DNA from: Erythrobacter sp.
Lineage (GTDB): Bacteria; Pseudomonadota; Alphaproteobacteria; Sphingomonadales; Sphingomonadaceae
Assembly: GCF_011765465.1 (NCBI RefSeq)
Contig: NZ_CP050265.1
Coordinates: forward strand, 1,674,001-1,738,000
DNA: 64,000 bases
Reading direction: 5' to 3'
The position numbers were made by a program, and so were the translations under genes. Positions 26,296 through 34,256 of this stretch are shown one piece after another (the stretch's first letter is position 1; every line of letters starts with the position of its first letter). The notes beneath the pieces are model-generated. The model saw nothing but the letters and a program-made list of their open reading frames with translations, did not search any database and had not been told where the DNA came from.

Positions 26296-27170
26296 GTGAC
26301 GCGGGCGAGCAGCGCGTCGATGGCGGCGCGCGCCTCGGGCTCGTCGAGGGTCGGGGCATGGCCGACGCGCGGGACGGTGACGGTCTCGAGCTGCGGATTG
26401 AGCTCCTTCATCCGCGCCGCGGTGGCGGGCGAAATGAGGTCCGAGAGCTCCCCCATCACAAGCAGCATGGGCACGCCCGCCAACGCCTCGAACGCGCTCC
26501 ACAGGTCGGCAGGCGCAGCACCGCCGGGCTTCGCAAAGGGTTCGGCGATCGCCATGTCGTAATCATAGCTGATCCGCCCGTTCTGGCTCACCACCATGAT
26601 CCGCTTGGCCATTTCGAGCCATTGTTCGAGGTCGTAGTCGGGGAACGCCTCGCCGTGCACCTCGCACAGCGAGCGCGCGGCGTGGATCCACGTGGGGTAG
26701 GAGCGCCCCTGCCCGACATAGCCCGAAATCCGCTCCAGCCCTGCAGGCTCGATCTGCGGGCCGATGTCGTTCAGCACCGCGCCCGCGATGCGGCTCCGGC
26801 CCTCGTCCGCGTCCTTGTGGGCGAGCAGCATGGTCATCAGCCCGCCCATCGACGTGCCGATCGACACGAACCGATCGACCCCCTGTTCGGTGAGCAGCTT
26901 GTCCACGTCCGCGACATAGGTGAGCGGGTTGTAGGTGTCCGAATCGGGTGCGTAATCGCTCATCCCCCGCCCGCGCATATCGGGCACGATAACCCGGCGG
27001 GTTTCGGCGATATGCTCGGCAAGCTCGGCGAAATCGCGCGCGTTGCGGGTGAGCCCGTGGAGGCACAGGACCGGGGTTGCCTTCCCGCCTTCGGGGCCGG
27101 GGTAGTCGCGGTAATGGAGGGTAAGCCCGTCGGGGCTGGTCCAGCTGCCATCTTCGTAAGGTGCGGCCAT
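26292..27170 (-). CDS. Alpha/beta hydrolase
   Basis: 292 residues with the usual landmarks: oxyanion-hole region LCLHGLTRNARDF, RGRGMSDYAP, nucleophile elbow GTSMGG, an acid in the GELSDLISP region and a terminal catalytic His in PRVGHAPTLDEP. It resembles the MhpC/epoxide-hydrolase-like group; the substrate is unknown. ATG 27170 gives MAAPYEDGSWTSPDGLTLHYR, the normal family start. Its stop overlaps the glycosyltransferase start by four bases, so the two are translationally coupled. Confidence 0.86.
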   Translation of the reverse strand: MAAPYEDGSWTSPDGLTLHYRDYPGPEGGKATPVLCLHGLTRNARDFAELAEHIAETRRVIVPDMRGRGMSDYAPDSDTYNPLTYVADVDKLLTEQGVDRFVSIGTSMGGLMTMLLAHKDADEGRSRIAGAVLNDIGPQIEPAGLERISGYVGQGRSYPTWIHAARSLCEVHGEAFPDYDLEQWLEMAKRIMVVSQNGRISYDYDMAIAEPFAKPGGAAPADLWSAFEALAGVPMLLVMGELSDLISPATAARMKELNPQLETVTVPRVGHAPTLDEPEARAAIDALLARVT

Positions 27171-27244
27171 GGGGGCGATTTCGTCCTTCGTGTCTCGTGC
27201 GCCTTCGCGTCGCGTTTCCCCGCGCATAGGCCCGCCAGCCGTGC

Positions 27245-27274
27245 TTGCAAGGGGCGAGACGCATCGCCACTATC
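27245..27274 (+). promoter_or_regulatory. Candidate leaderless promoter of selO
   Basis: TTGCAAG (27245-27251), a 17-base spacer and ACTATC (27269-27274), six bases before the ATG at 27281. No Shine-Dalgarno sequence is present. The layout matches the other SD-less genes in the window. Confidence 0.42.
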
Positions 27275-27280
27275 GCGCGG

Positions 27281-28717
27281 ATGGACGAGAACAGGCAAGC
27301 AGCGCGCTATCGCCCGGACCCGGCGATCGGGGAAATCGCGGACTTCATCGCCGACCCGGTGGCGGCGGCGGACTTTCCCAAGGCCGAGGTGCGCTTCCGC
27401 AACGACCGCGCGGCGGGAGAGGTTGGCCTCGCGGGGCTGTCGGACGAGGAATGGGCGGCGCATTTCGGGCGGTTCGAGCCGCTCGACCGCAACCTGCCGC
27501 AGCCGCTCGCGCTCAAATATCACGGCCACCAGTTCCGGGTGTACAATCCCGAACTGGGCGACGGGCGGGGGTTTCTCTTCGCCCAGATGAGAGGAGAGGA
27601 CGAGCGCCTGCTCGACCTCGGCACCAAGGGATCCGGGACCACGCCTTACAGCCGCGCGGGCGACGGTCGGCTGACGTTGAAAGGCGCGGTGCGCGAAATC
27701 CTTGCGACCGAAATGCTCGAGGCGCTGGGCGTGAACACCTCGCGCACCTTTTCGGTTGTAGAGACGGGCGAGCAGCTCTGGCGCAACGACGAGCCCTCGC
27801 CCACCCGCTCGGCGGTGATGGTGCGGCTGTCCCATTCGCATATCCGCATCGGTAGCTTCCAGCGCCTGCTCGCGCATGAACAGGCGGACGAGATGGAGCG
27901 GCTGGTCGAATACTGCCTCACGCACTTCCCCGGCCCGCCCCCGCCCGAGGATGCCCCCGCGCGCGGCGAGCCCGCGATCCGGCTGATGCACATGGTCGTC
28001 GAGCGCATGGCCGACCTTGCGGCAAGCTACATGGTCGCCGGATTCGTCCACGGCGTGCTCAACACCGACAACATGAACGTCACCGGCGAAAGCTTCGACT
28101 ACGGCCCGTGGCGCTGGCTGCCGCGCTGGGATCCCGAATTCACCGCGGCCTATTTCGACCATGCCGGGCTCTACGCCTTCGGCCGCCAGCCCGAGGCGAT
28201 CCACTGGAACTGCGGCCAGTTCGCGGTCGCGCTGCGCCTGCTCGCCGACAGCGACCCGCTGGTCGCCGCGCTGAACCGGTATCCCGACCTCTACATGGCG
28301 GCGGTCGCGCGGCGCTGGTGCTGGCGGCTGGGTGTCGCACAACGCGGCGCCGAGGCCGACGGCGCGCTCGTCGCGGCGTGCGAAAAGGCGATGCGCGAAA
28401 GCGGCGAAGGGCCGGATGCCTTCTTCTTCCGGGTGCGCACCGCGCTCGCGCAGGGAGAGCCGCCCGCGGACCTCGCCGACGCGCTCGAAGGTTACGCCGC
28501 GACCCCGAGCGACCACCCCTACTGGTCCGACCCCGCGCCCCAGTCGATGCTGATCGAGGAAGTCGAGGACATCTGGTCCGCGATCGACGAGCGCGACGAC
28601 TGGCAGCCGCTGATGGACAAGGTCGCGGCCTTGCGGCGCATGGGCGAGGCGCACGGCCCCGCACCTGTCCCGGCCGGGCACACCCCTCCATCCGGCGAGG
28701 CCCCCGACCCCGCCTGA
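27281..28717 (+). CDS. selO: Protein adenylyltransferase SelO (YdiU)
   Basis: 478 residues of the SelO pseudokinase family, which transfers AMP from ATP to Ser, Thr or Tyr of target proteins and is linked to redox control. Typical stretches are ALKYHGHQFRVYNPELGDGR, LDLGTKGSGTTPYSRAGDG, RLSHSHIRIGSF, and the active-site region HGVLNTDNMNVTGE followed by FDYGPWRWL. Bacterial SelO often ends with a Cys or selenocysteine near the C-terminus; here the tail is Pro/Ala-rich with no Cys. ATG 27281 is used; an in-frame TTG at 27245 is unlikely. Confidence 0.93.
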   Translation: MDENRQAARYRPDPAIGEIADFIADPVAAADFPKAEVRFRNDRAAGEVGLAGLSDEEWAAHFGRFEPLDRNLPQPLALKYHGHQFRVYNPELGDGRGFLFAQMRGEDERLLDLGTKGSGTTPYSRAGDGRLTLKGAVREILATEMLEALGVNTSRTFSVVETGEQLWRNDEPSPTRSAVMVRLSHSHIRIGSFQRLLAHEQADEMERLVEYCLTHFPGPPPPEDAPARGEPAIRLMHMVVERMADLAASYMVAGFVHGVLNTDNMNVTGESFDYGPWRWLPRWDPEFTAAYFDHAGLYAFGRQPEAIHWNCGQFAVALRLLADSDPLVAALNRYPDLYMAAVARRWCWRLGVAQRGAEADGALVAACEKAMRESGEGPDAFFFRVRTALAQGEPPADLADALEGYAATPSDHPYWSDPAPQSMLIEEVEDIWSAIDERDDWQPLMDKVAALRRMGEAHGPAPVPAGHTPPSGEAPDPA

Positions 28718-28814
28718 GCCCTAGCTTTTCGCGCGGCCACGGGCTAATTGCGCCGCGCAGGACATTGGGGGCAAGACCACTCGCGATGAGGGCGGCCCGA
28801 AGGCAGCGAGGGGC

Positions 28815-30245
28815 ATGAGCGAAACGGCGATCCTGGTCTCCACCGCACCGGCGACGGGCGAGGAAGTGTGGCGCGGCGAACACTCCGACGTCGATGCCGC
28901 GGTCGGCCGCGCGCGGCGCGCATGGTCCGAATGGGCCGCGCGCCCGCTCGCCGACCGGATCGACGCGCTGCGCCGCTTCGCCAACGCGGTGCGCGACCGC
29001 GCGGATGAATTCGCAGAACTGATCGCGCGCGAGGCGGGCAAGCCGCTGTGGGAAGCGCGCACCGAAATCGACGCCGTGATGGGCAAGGTCGACATCTCGG
29101 TCCAGGCCTATGCCGAACGCACCGGCAAGAAGAAATTCGACAGCGGCATCCAGGGCACGGCGGCGGTTCGGCACAAGCCGCATGGCGTGCTCGCCGTGCT
29201 CGGCCCCTATAATTTCCCGGCCCACCTGCCCAACGGCCACATCGTGCCTGCGCTGATCGCGGGCAATGCCGTGCTGTTCAAGCCGTCCGAAAAGACCCCG
29301 GCCTGCGGGGAAATGCTGGTCAAATGCTTTCACGAGGCGGGCGTGCCCGAAACCGTCGTCCAGCTCGTCATCGGCGGGCCGGAGGAAGGCAAGGCGCTGG
29401 TCGCTCATCCGGGGATCGACGGGGTGCTGTTCACCGGCTCGGCGCAGGCGGGCATCGCGATCAACCGCAAGCTTGCCGCGAACCCCGCGAAGATCGTCGC
29501 GCTGGAGATGGGCGGCAACAACCCGCTGGTCGTGATCGACACGCCCAAGCTCGCCGATGCCGCCGCCCTGATCGTGCAGAGCGCCTTCACCAGCGCCGGC
29601 CAGCGCTGCACCGCCGCGCGGCGGCTGGTGGTCAAGGACAGCGTCTACGACAGCCTCATGGCCGAACTCCTGCCGCTCACGAAGAGGCTGGTGGTAGGCG
29701 ACCCGCTGGGCGATCCGCAGCCCTTCATGGGGCCGGTCATCGACAACGAAACCGCCGAAAGGCTCACCGAAAGCTTCGTCGCGCTGATGACGGCGGGGGG
29801 CAAGGTGCTCGCCCATATGCGCCGCACCATTCCCGACCGGCCTTTCCTCACCCCCGGCATCATCGACGTGACCGACATTCCCGACCGGCCCGACATCGAA
29901 CTGTTCGGGCCGCTGTTGCAGGTCATCCGCGTGCCCGATCTCGATGCCGGGATCGCCGAGGCGAACAACACCCGTTTCGGCCTGTCGGCATCGCTGATCG
30001 GCGGGGGGCCCGAGGATTACGGGCGGTTCTGGGCGAACGTGCGGGCCGGGATCATCAACTGGAACCGCCCGACCAACGGGGCATCCTCGAAAGCGCCCTT
30101 CGGCGGGATCGGCCTGTCGGGCAACCACCGCCCGGCCGCCTATTACGCTGCCGATTACTGCGCCTATCCGGTCGCGAGCACCGAGATGGACCAGCCGCGC
30201 GCCAATATCGGGGTGGGCCTGAAAGCCGACGACCTGAAGCCCTAG
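28815..30245 (+). CDS. astD: N-succinylglutamate 5-semialdehyde dehydrogenase
   Basis: 476 residues of the aldehyde dehydrogenase superfamily. Landmarks are GPYNFPAHLPNGHIVPALIAG, FKPSEKTP, catalytic Glu in LEMGGNNP and catalytic Cys in SAGQRCTAARR. HLPNGHI and the GGNNPLVV region mark the AstD subfamily, which oxidises succinylglutamate semialdehyde with NAD in the arginine succinyltransferase pathway. No astA, astB or astE is present here, so the physiological role may differ or the pathway genes are elsewhere. The ATG follows GAGGGGC. Confidence 0.9.
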   Translation: MSETAILVSTAPATGEEVWRGEHSDVDAAVGRARRAWSEWAARPLADRIDALRRFANAVRDRADEFAELIAREAGKPLWEARTEIDAVMGKVDISVQAYAERTGKKKFDSGIQGTAAVRHKPHGVLAVLGPYNFPAHLPNGHIVPALIAGNAVLFKPSEKTPACGEMLVKCFHEAGVPETVVQLVIGGPEEGKALVAHPGIDGVLFTGSAQAGIAINRKLAANPAKIVALEMGGNNPLVVIDTPKLADAAALIVQSAFTSAGQRCTAARRLVVKDSVYDSLMAELLPLTKRLVVGDPLGDPQPFMGPVIDNETAERLTESFVALMTAGGKVLAHMRRTIPDRPFLTPGIIDVTDIPDRPDIELFGPLLQVIRVPDLDAGIAEANNTRFGLSASLIGGGPEDYGRFWANVRAGIINWNRPTNGASSKAPFGGIGLSGNHRPAAYYAADYCAYPVASTEMDQPRANIGVGLKADDLKP

Positions 30246-30260
30246 AAGCTCACTCCCCCT

Positions 30261-30992
30261 TCACCGGCGCCACCAGACCAGATCGACCGCGCTCATCCCG
30301 CCCGGTCCGGGGCGCACGGCGACGATCAGGTTGCCCTCGACTCCATCTTCGCCCTCCCCGTCCGCCGCGGCGAGCGAGCGTTCGGGCTCCTCGAAGAGCT
30401 TGGGCGACAGGCCCGCGCGGGCGGCGCGGGTGACATGGTATTGCAGCGCGTCCTCGGCGGCTGCGGGGGTGAGATAGCGGATGACGCGCGCCTCGCATCC
30501 CGCCCCGCCGCCCGCGGCCTGCTGCACCATGCCGTGCGGCATGATCCGCGCCGCATCCGGCAGGTCGGCGGCGAAGGCGAATCCTTCGTCGAGCCGCTCG
30601 GCGCAAGCGGCGGGCGCGCCCGCAGCCTCCAGCATGGCGGGGGCGGTGCGCGCGTCGGCAAGGCCCGAGGGGCCGGGATGGGCCGCCGGGCTCGGCAGGT
30701 CGGGCACGGAGCCCTCCTCGAGCAGTTCGAGCCGCGCCGCCTCGCGCGCGGCGAGCGCGGCCTCGTCGCTCCGCGTGAGGGGCGGGAGCGCGTGGCTTGC
30801 GGGGATGGTGACAGCGGCATTGGCCTCGTTTCGCCACGACAGGTCGGGATCGACCATCAACGGATCGTTGAGCGCCGCGGCGAGCAGCGGGTCGGCGGTG
30901 AGCGGGTCGCGCGCCGGTGCCTCGTCCTGCGAACCGCAGGCGGCGAGCGCGAACAGGGGCGCAAGGGCAAGCGGGGCGAAGCGCCGGATCAT
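30261..30992 (-). CDS. Putative lipoprotein, unknown function
   Basis: 243 residues with a lipoprotein signal peptide, MIRRFAPLALAPLFALAAC, lipobox LAAC, then an Ala/Glu/Asp-rich mature part. Two Cys in the second half (APAACAER and GAGCEARV) could form a disulfide. No named domain is recognised. It is convergent with astD (16 bases between stops) and faces the structured intergenic region at 31.0-31.3 kb. Confidence 0.7.
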   Translation of the reverse strand: MIRRFAPLALAPLFALAACGSQDEAPARDPLTADPLLAAALNDPLMVDPDLSWRNEANAAVTIPASHALPPLTRSDEAALAAREAARLELLEEGSVPDLPSPAAHPGPSGLADARTAPAMLEAAGAPAACAERLDEGFAFAADLPDAARIMPHGMVQQAAGGGAGCEARVIRYLTPAAAEDALQYHVTRAARAGLSPKLFEEPERSLAAADGEGEDGVEGNLIVAVRPGPGGMSAVDLVWWRR

Positions 30993-31065
30993 GCGAGGCG
31001 CTTGGCACGAGTCCGGTTAACATCCCGCCAACCACGGGGGGCTCGTTGAAGGGGGCGCGCGCGCG

Positions 31066-31101
31066 AAAACGCCCCCGCCTCCCCGAAGGAAGACGAGGGC
31101 G
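31066..31101 (-). terminator. Strong intrinsic terminator with UUCG loop (minus strand)
   Basis: Read on the minus strand, a 14-bp stem closes on the tetraloop TTCG with a C-G closing pair and is followed at once by TTTT. Arms are 31088-31101 and 31070-31083. Several pairs are G-U only on the minus transcript and would be A-C mismatches on the plus transcript, which fixes the direction. No protein gene lies immediately upstream on the minus strand, so it implies a short non-coding transcript from the 31.1-31.3 kb region. Confidence 0.75.
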
Positions 31102-31115
31102 CCTTCTCACGGCCG

Positions 31116-31262
31116 GTGGAAGCCGCGCCCGGACCATTGGTGGGATGGCCCAAGGACCTGGCAGGATGCCCGTTCGCGGGTGCCTGCAATCTCGTCCTGT
31201 TCAGGTTTAGAAGGTCTTGGCTGAACGAAGCTGCATCGCCTGCGACAGGCGCGGTTCATTTT
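31116..31262. ncRNA. Candidate structured non-coding RNA
   Basis: Nested pairings span this stretch. GAAGCCGCGCC (31119-31129) pairs with GGCGCGGTTC (31249-31258) with one bulge. CCAAGGACC (31150-31158) pairs with GGTCTTGG (31213-31220), again with one bulge. Inside lies a hairpin at 31161-31187, GCAGG/CCTGC outside and CCCG/CGGG around a TTCG loop. GTTCAG/CTGAAC and CGCCTG/CAGGCG give further local stems. The adjacent terminator favours the minus strand; wobble pairs in the central hairpin fit the plus strand better. The roughly 145-base closed-stem-with-bubbles shape recalls 6S RNA, but I cannot identify the family. Confidence 0.42.
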
Positions 31263-31280
31263 GCGCTCCAAGCAATCCGC

Positions 31281-31307
31281 TTGCGCGAGGGCGCGGCGCG
31301 GCCTACC
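31281..31307 (+). promoter_or_regulatory. Candidate promoter of rarD
   Basis: TTGCGCG (31281-31287), a 13-base spacer and GCCTACC (31301-31307), 12 bases before the ATG at 31320. No Shine-Dalgarno sequence lies between, so the leader would be very short or absent. Confidence 0.42.
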
Positions 31308-31319
31308 TGCCGCGGCTCC

Positions 31320-32249
31320 ATGAATGCGTCTTCTCCCGATACCGCCAGCAGCACACCGTCCGGCCTTCCCGCCGCGCTCGGCGCCTATACGATCTGGGGC
31401 TTCCTGCCGCTCTACCTGCTGCTGGTGCGCCACATCCCGCCGTTCGAATTCGTCGGCTGGCGGATCATCTGGACGCTGCCGCTGTGCCTGCTGATCGTCG
31501 CGCTGCGCCGCCAGTTTCCCGCGCTGCGCGAGGCGGTGAGCAATCCGCGCACCATGCTCGCCCTGCTGGCGAGCGCGACGCTGATCGGGGTCAACTGGTT
31601 CGTCTATATCTGGGCGATCACCCGCAACGAGGTCTATGCCGCGAGCCTCGGCTATTATCTCAACCCGCTGTTGAACGTCCTGCTCGGCACGCTGGTGCTG
31701 GGCGAGCGATTGAGCCGCCTGCAATGGCTGGCGGTCGCGGTGGCGGCGGTGGCGGTCGCGATCCTTGCGGCGGGCGCGATCACGACGCTGTGGATCAGCC
31801 TTGCGCTCGCCATGAGCTTCTGCCTCTACGGGCTCGTGCGCAAGCAGGTCGCGGTCGCCTCGCTGCCGGGCCTCACGATCGAAAGCGCGCTGCTGCTGCT
31901 GCCCGCCGCCGGCATCGCCGCGTGGTATGCGCAGACGCCCGCGGGCTCCGCCTTCGGCACGGATCTCGGCCAGAGCCTGCTGATCGTCTTTTCGGGCGTG
32001 GTGACGGCGGTGCCGCTGCTGCTCTTCGCGATCGCGGCGCGGCGGATGGAGTATTCGACGCTCGGCTTCATCCAGTATCTGGCGCCGACCATCGTCTTCC
32101 TTCTGGGCCTCACCGTGTTCGGGCAGGAACTGCGCCCGGTGCAGCTGTTCAGCTTCCTCCTTATCTGGAGCGCGGTGGCGATCTTCACCGCCGACCTGCT
32201 GGCGAAAAGCCGCCGGGCGAAAGCCGCGCGCAGCGTGGCCGCGCGCTAG
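31320..32249 (+). CDS. rarD: RarD-type EamA transporter
   Basis: 309 residues with ten hydrophobic helices in two EamA halves. AALGAYTIWGFLPLYLLLV opens the first, with GWRIIWTLP next. GVNWFVYIWAITRNEVYAAS and LGYYLNPLLNVLLG are RarD signatures, and the second half has FIQYLAPTIVFLLGL. RarD proteins are inner-membrane drug/metabolite-type transporters; the chloramphenicol-linked name rests on limited data and the substrate is open. The gene ends tail to tail with pyrC, sharing CTAG at 32246-32249. Confidence 0.9.
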   Translation: MNASSPDTASSTPSGLPAALGAYTIWGFLPLYLLLVRHIPPFEFVGWRIIWTLPLCLLIVALRRQFPALREAVSNPRTMLALLASATLIGVNWFVYIWAITRNEVYAASLGYYLNPLLNVLLGTLVLGERLSRLQWLAVAVAAVAVAILAAGAITTLWISLALAMSFCLYGLVRKQVAVASLPGLTIESALLLLPAAGIAAWYAQTPAGSAFGTDLGQSLLIVFSGVVTAVPLLLFAIAARRMEYSTLGFIQYLAPTIVFLLGLTVFGQELRPVQLFSFLLIWSAVAIFTADLLAKSRRAKAARSVAAR

Positions 32250-33283
32250 GAGGCGACCCGCCAGCCGAGCGTCTGCCCGCCGTGGAAGGGCACGATTTCG
32301 GCCCCGGCCAGCGCCAGTTCCTCCGCCACGCGCGTTTCGGCGCGTTCGAGCGTCACCGTCTCCTCGTTCACCGGCAGCTTGTAGAAGGCAGGGCCGTGGA
32401 GCGAGGCGAAGCCCTCGAACCTGCCCAGCGCATCCTCCTCGTCGAACACCGCGAGATAGCTTTCGAGCGCGTGCGGCGCGCCGAAGATACCCGCGCAGCC
32501 GCAAGCGCTTTCCTTGTCGTGGCGGAAATGCGGGGCGCTGTCGGTGCCGAGGAAGAATTTCGGGCTGCCCGAAGTCGCCGCCGCGCGCAGGGCGATGCGG
32601 TGCGTCTCGCGCTTGGCCACGGGCAGGCAGTAATTGTGCGGCTGGATGCCGCCCACCAGCATGGCGTTCCGGTTGATGTGAAGATGCTGCGGGGTGATGG
32701 TCGCGGCGACATTCGGCCCGCAGCCGGTGACGAAAGCGACCGCGTCGGCGGTGGTGATGTGCTCGAACACGACGCGAAGCTTCGGAAAATTCGCGACGAT
32801 GTCCTTGAGATGCCGCTCGATGAATTCGGCCTCGCGGTCGAACACGTCGATGTCGTGATCGGTCACCTCGCCGTGGATGCACAGCACGATGTCCTCCGCC
32901 TCCATCCTCTCGAGCACGGGGTAGATGCGCCGCACGTCGGTCACCCCGGAGGCGGAGTTCGTGGTGGCATTGGCCGGATAGAGCTTGGCCGCGGTGAACA
33001 CGCCCTCGCCCGCGCCGCGCGCAAGGTCGTCGGCATCGGTCGTGTCGGTGAGATAGCAGGTCATCAGCGGCTCGAACGCGATCCCTTCCGGCACGGCGGC
33101 GCGGATGCGGTCGCGATAGGCGGCGGCCATCTCGGTGGTCGTGATCGGCGGAGTGAGGTTCGGCATCACGATCGCGCGGGCGAACTGTCGCGCGGTGTAG
33201 GGAACGACGGCGCGCATCACCTCGCCGTCGCGGAAATGGAGGTGCCAGTCGTCCGGGCGGCGGATGGTCAGCGTGTCGGTCAT
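32246..33283 (-). CDS. pyrC: Dihydroorotase (PyrC, class II)
   Basis: 345 residues, the usual size of the compact PyrC type. Metal ligands His14 and His16 lie in WHLHFRDG, the carboxylated Lys is at 100 in AAKLYPANATT, further His residues are in CIHGEV and EHITT, and the catalytic Asp is in GTDSAPH. It interconverts carbamoyl aspartate and dihydroorotate in pyrimidine synthesis; pyrE is encoded at 51.8 kb. ATG 33283 (MTDTLTIRRPDDWHLHF) is the family start, and the 52-residue upstream extension of the frame is rejected. Confidence 0.95.
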   Translation of the reverse strand: MTDTLTIRRPDDWHLHFRDGEVMRAVVPYTARQFARAIVMPNLTPPITTTEMAAAYRDRIRAAVPEGIAFEPLMTCYLTDTTDADDLARGAGEGVFTAAKLYPANATTNSASGVTDVRRIYPVLERMEAEDIVLCIHGEVTDHDIDVFDREAEFIERHLKDIVANFPKLRVVFEHITTADAVAFVTGCGPNVAATITPQHLHINRNAMLVGGIQPHNYCLPVAKRETHRIALRAAATSGSPKFFLGTDSAPHFRHDKESACGCAGIFGAPHALESYLAVFDEEDALGRFEGFASLHGPAFYKLPVNEETVTLERAETRVAEELALAGAEIVPFHGGQTLGWRVAS

Positions 33284-33350
33284 GGGCGACGCCTTACGCC
33301 CGCGCGCGGGGTCTTTCCAGTGGCTTGAAGCGCGCCTAGAGCGGCGTTCG

Positions 33351-34256
33351 ATGACCACGATCGGCTTCCTCGCCTGCGAAACCACCCTCCCCGGCTCCGG
33401 CGCGCGCCGCCGCGCCGATGCGTTCGAGCACGACCTCATGGTTGCCGCGCTCGAGCCCGCGCTCGCCGCCCGCGGGCTCGCGATGCGGGTGATCGACTGG
33501 GAAGCGCCGCTCGAAGCCTTTGCCGGGCTGGACGCGGTGCTGCTGGGGACCGCGTGGAACTACCAGGACAGGGCCGCGGTTTTTGTCGCCAAGCTCGAGG
33601 CGCTGGAAGCGCGCGGCATCGCGGTCCACAACCCGCCCGGCCTTGTGCGCTGGAACATGACCAAGACCTACCTGCGCGAACTGGAAGAGGCAGGCGCGGC
33701 GACCATCCCGACCCTGTGGCTGGACGAGGTGACGGGCGAGGACATCCGCGCCGCCTTCGCGCAGTTCGGCTGCGAGAAACTGGTGGTCAAACGCCAGGTC
33801 GGCGCGGGCGCGGAAGGGCAGGTGCTGCTCACCGCCGACGAACCGCCCGGCCCCGACTGGCGCTTTGGCCGCCCGGCCATGGTCCAGCCCTTCCTCCCCG
33901 CCATAGAAACGCAGGGCGAGGTCAGCTTCGTCTTCGTCGCGGGCGAATTCTCGCACGCCCTAACCAAGCGCGCGGCCAGCGGAGACTACCGCATCCAGTC
34001 GATCTACGGCGGGACCGAAAGCCGCCATTACCCGGCCGAAGACGAAGTCGAGGCCGCCCGCTCGGTCCTCGCGGCGATCCCCTTTGCCGCGCCGCTCTAT
34101 GCCCGGATCGACATGGTGCGCACAGAGGACGGCCTCCTCCTCATGGAAGCCGAACTGATCGAGCCCTATCTCTACCCCGAACAGGGCGAGCGGCTGGGCG
34201 AACATATCGCCCGCGCGCTCGCCCGCATGACAGAGCCGGAAGGGAGCCGAGCATGA
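33351..34256 (+). CDS. ATP-grasp domain protein
   Basis: 301 residues. An N-terminal preATP-grasp part (GFLACETTLPG, AVLLGTAWNYQDR) is followed by RWNMTKTYLRELEEAG, the ATP-binding Lys region EKLVVKRQVGAGAEG, MVQPFLPAIETQGEVSFVFVAGEFSHAL and a metal-binding end LLLMEAELIEPYLY. This resembles glutathione-synthetase/RimK-like carboxylate-amine ligases with no assigned substrate. CTAGAG nine bases before the ATG, with no Shine-Dalgarno sequence, suggests a leaderless message. The stop overlaps the next start (ATGA), coupling it to the YgfZ gene. Confidence 0.82.
   Translation: MTTIGFLACETTLPGSGARRRADAFEHDLMVAALEPALAARGLAMRVIDWEAPLEAFAGLDAVLLGTAWNYQDRAAVFVAKLEALEARGIAVHNPPGLVRWNMTKTYLRELEEAGAATIPTLWLDEVTGEDIRAAFAQFGCEKLVVKRQVGAGAEGQVLLTADEPPGPDWRFGRPAMVQPFLPAIETQGEVSFVFVAGEFSHALTKRAASGDYRIQSIYGGTESRHYPAEDEVEAARSVLAAIPFAAPLYARIDMVRTEDGLLLMEAELIEPYLYPEQGERLGEHIARALARMTEPEGSRA

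Larger units (their letters stand above)
30993..31319. other. Intergenic stretch of 327 bases with RNA-like structure
   Basis: No credible reading frame was found. The stretch separates the divergent lipoprotein gene and rarD. It contains a strong minus-strand terminator (31066-31101), several nested inverted repeats (31116-31262) and a candidate rarD promoter (31281-31307), each listed separately. Confidence 0.7.

Noticed and set aside
26296..26502. Upstream extension of the glycosyltransferase into the hydrolase gene
   Set aside because: It would overlap the hydrolase by about 200 bases and adds an Arg/His-rich sequence; the GTGA overlap gives a normal start.
31116..31262. Identification of the structured RNA as SRP RNA or 6S RNA
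   Set aside because: The SRP apical motif (GGAAGGNAGCAGCC) is absent on both strands, and the 6S neighbours zapA and fau are not here. Only a generic structured-RNA call is justified.
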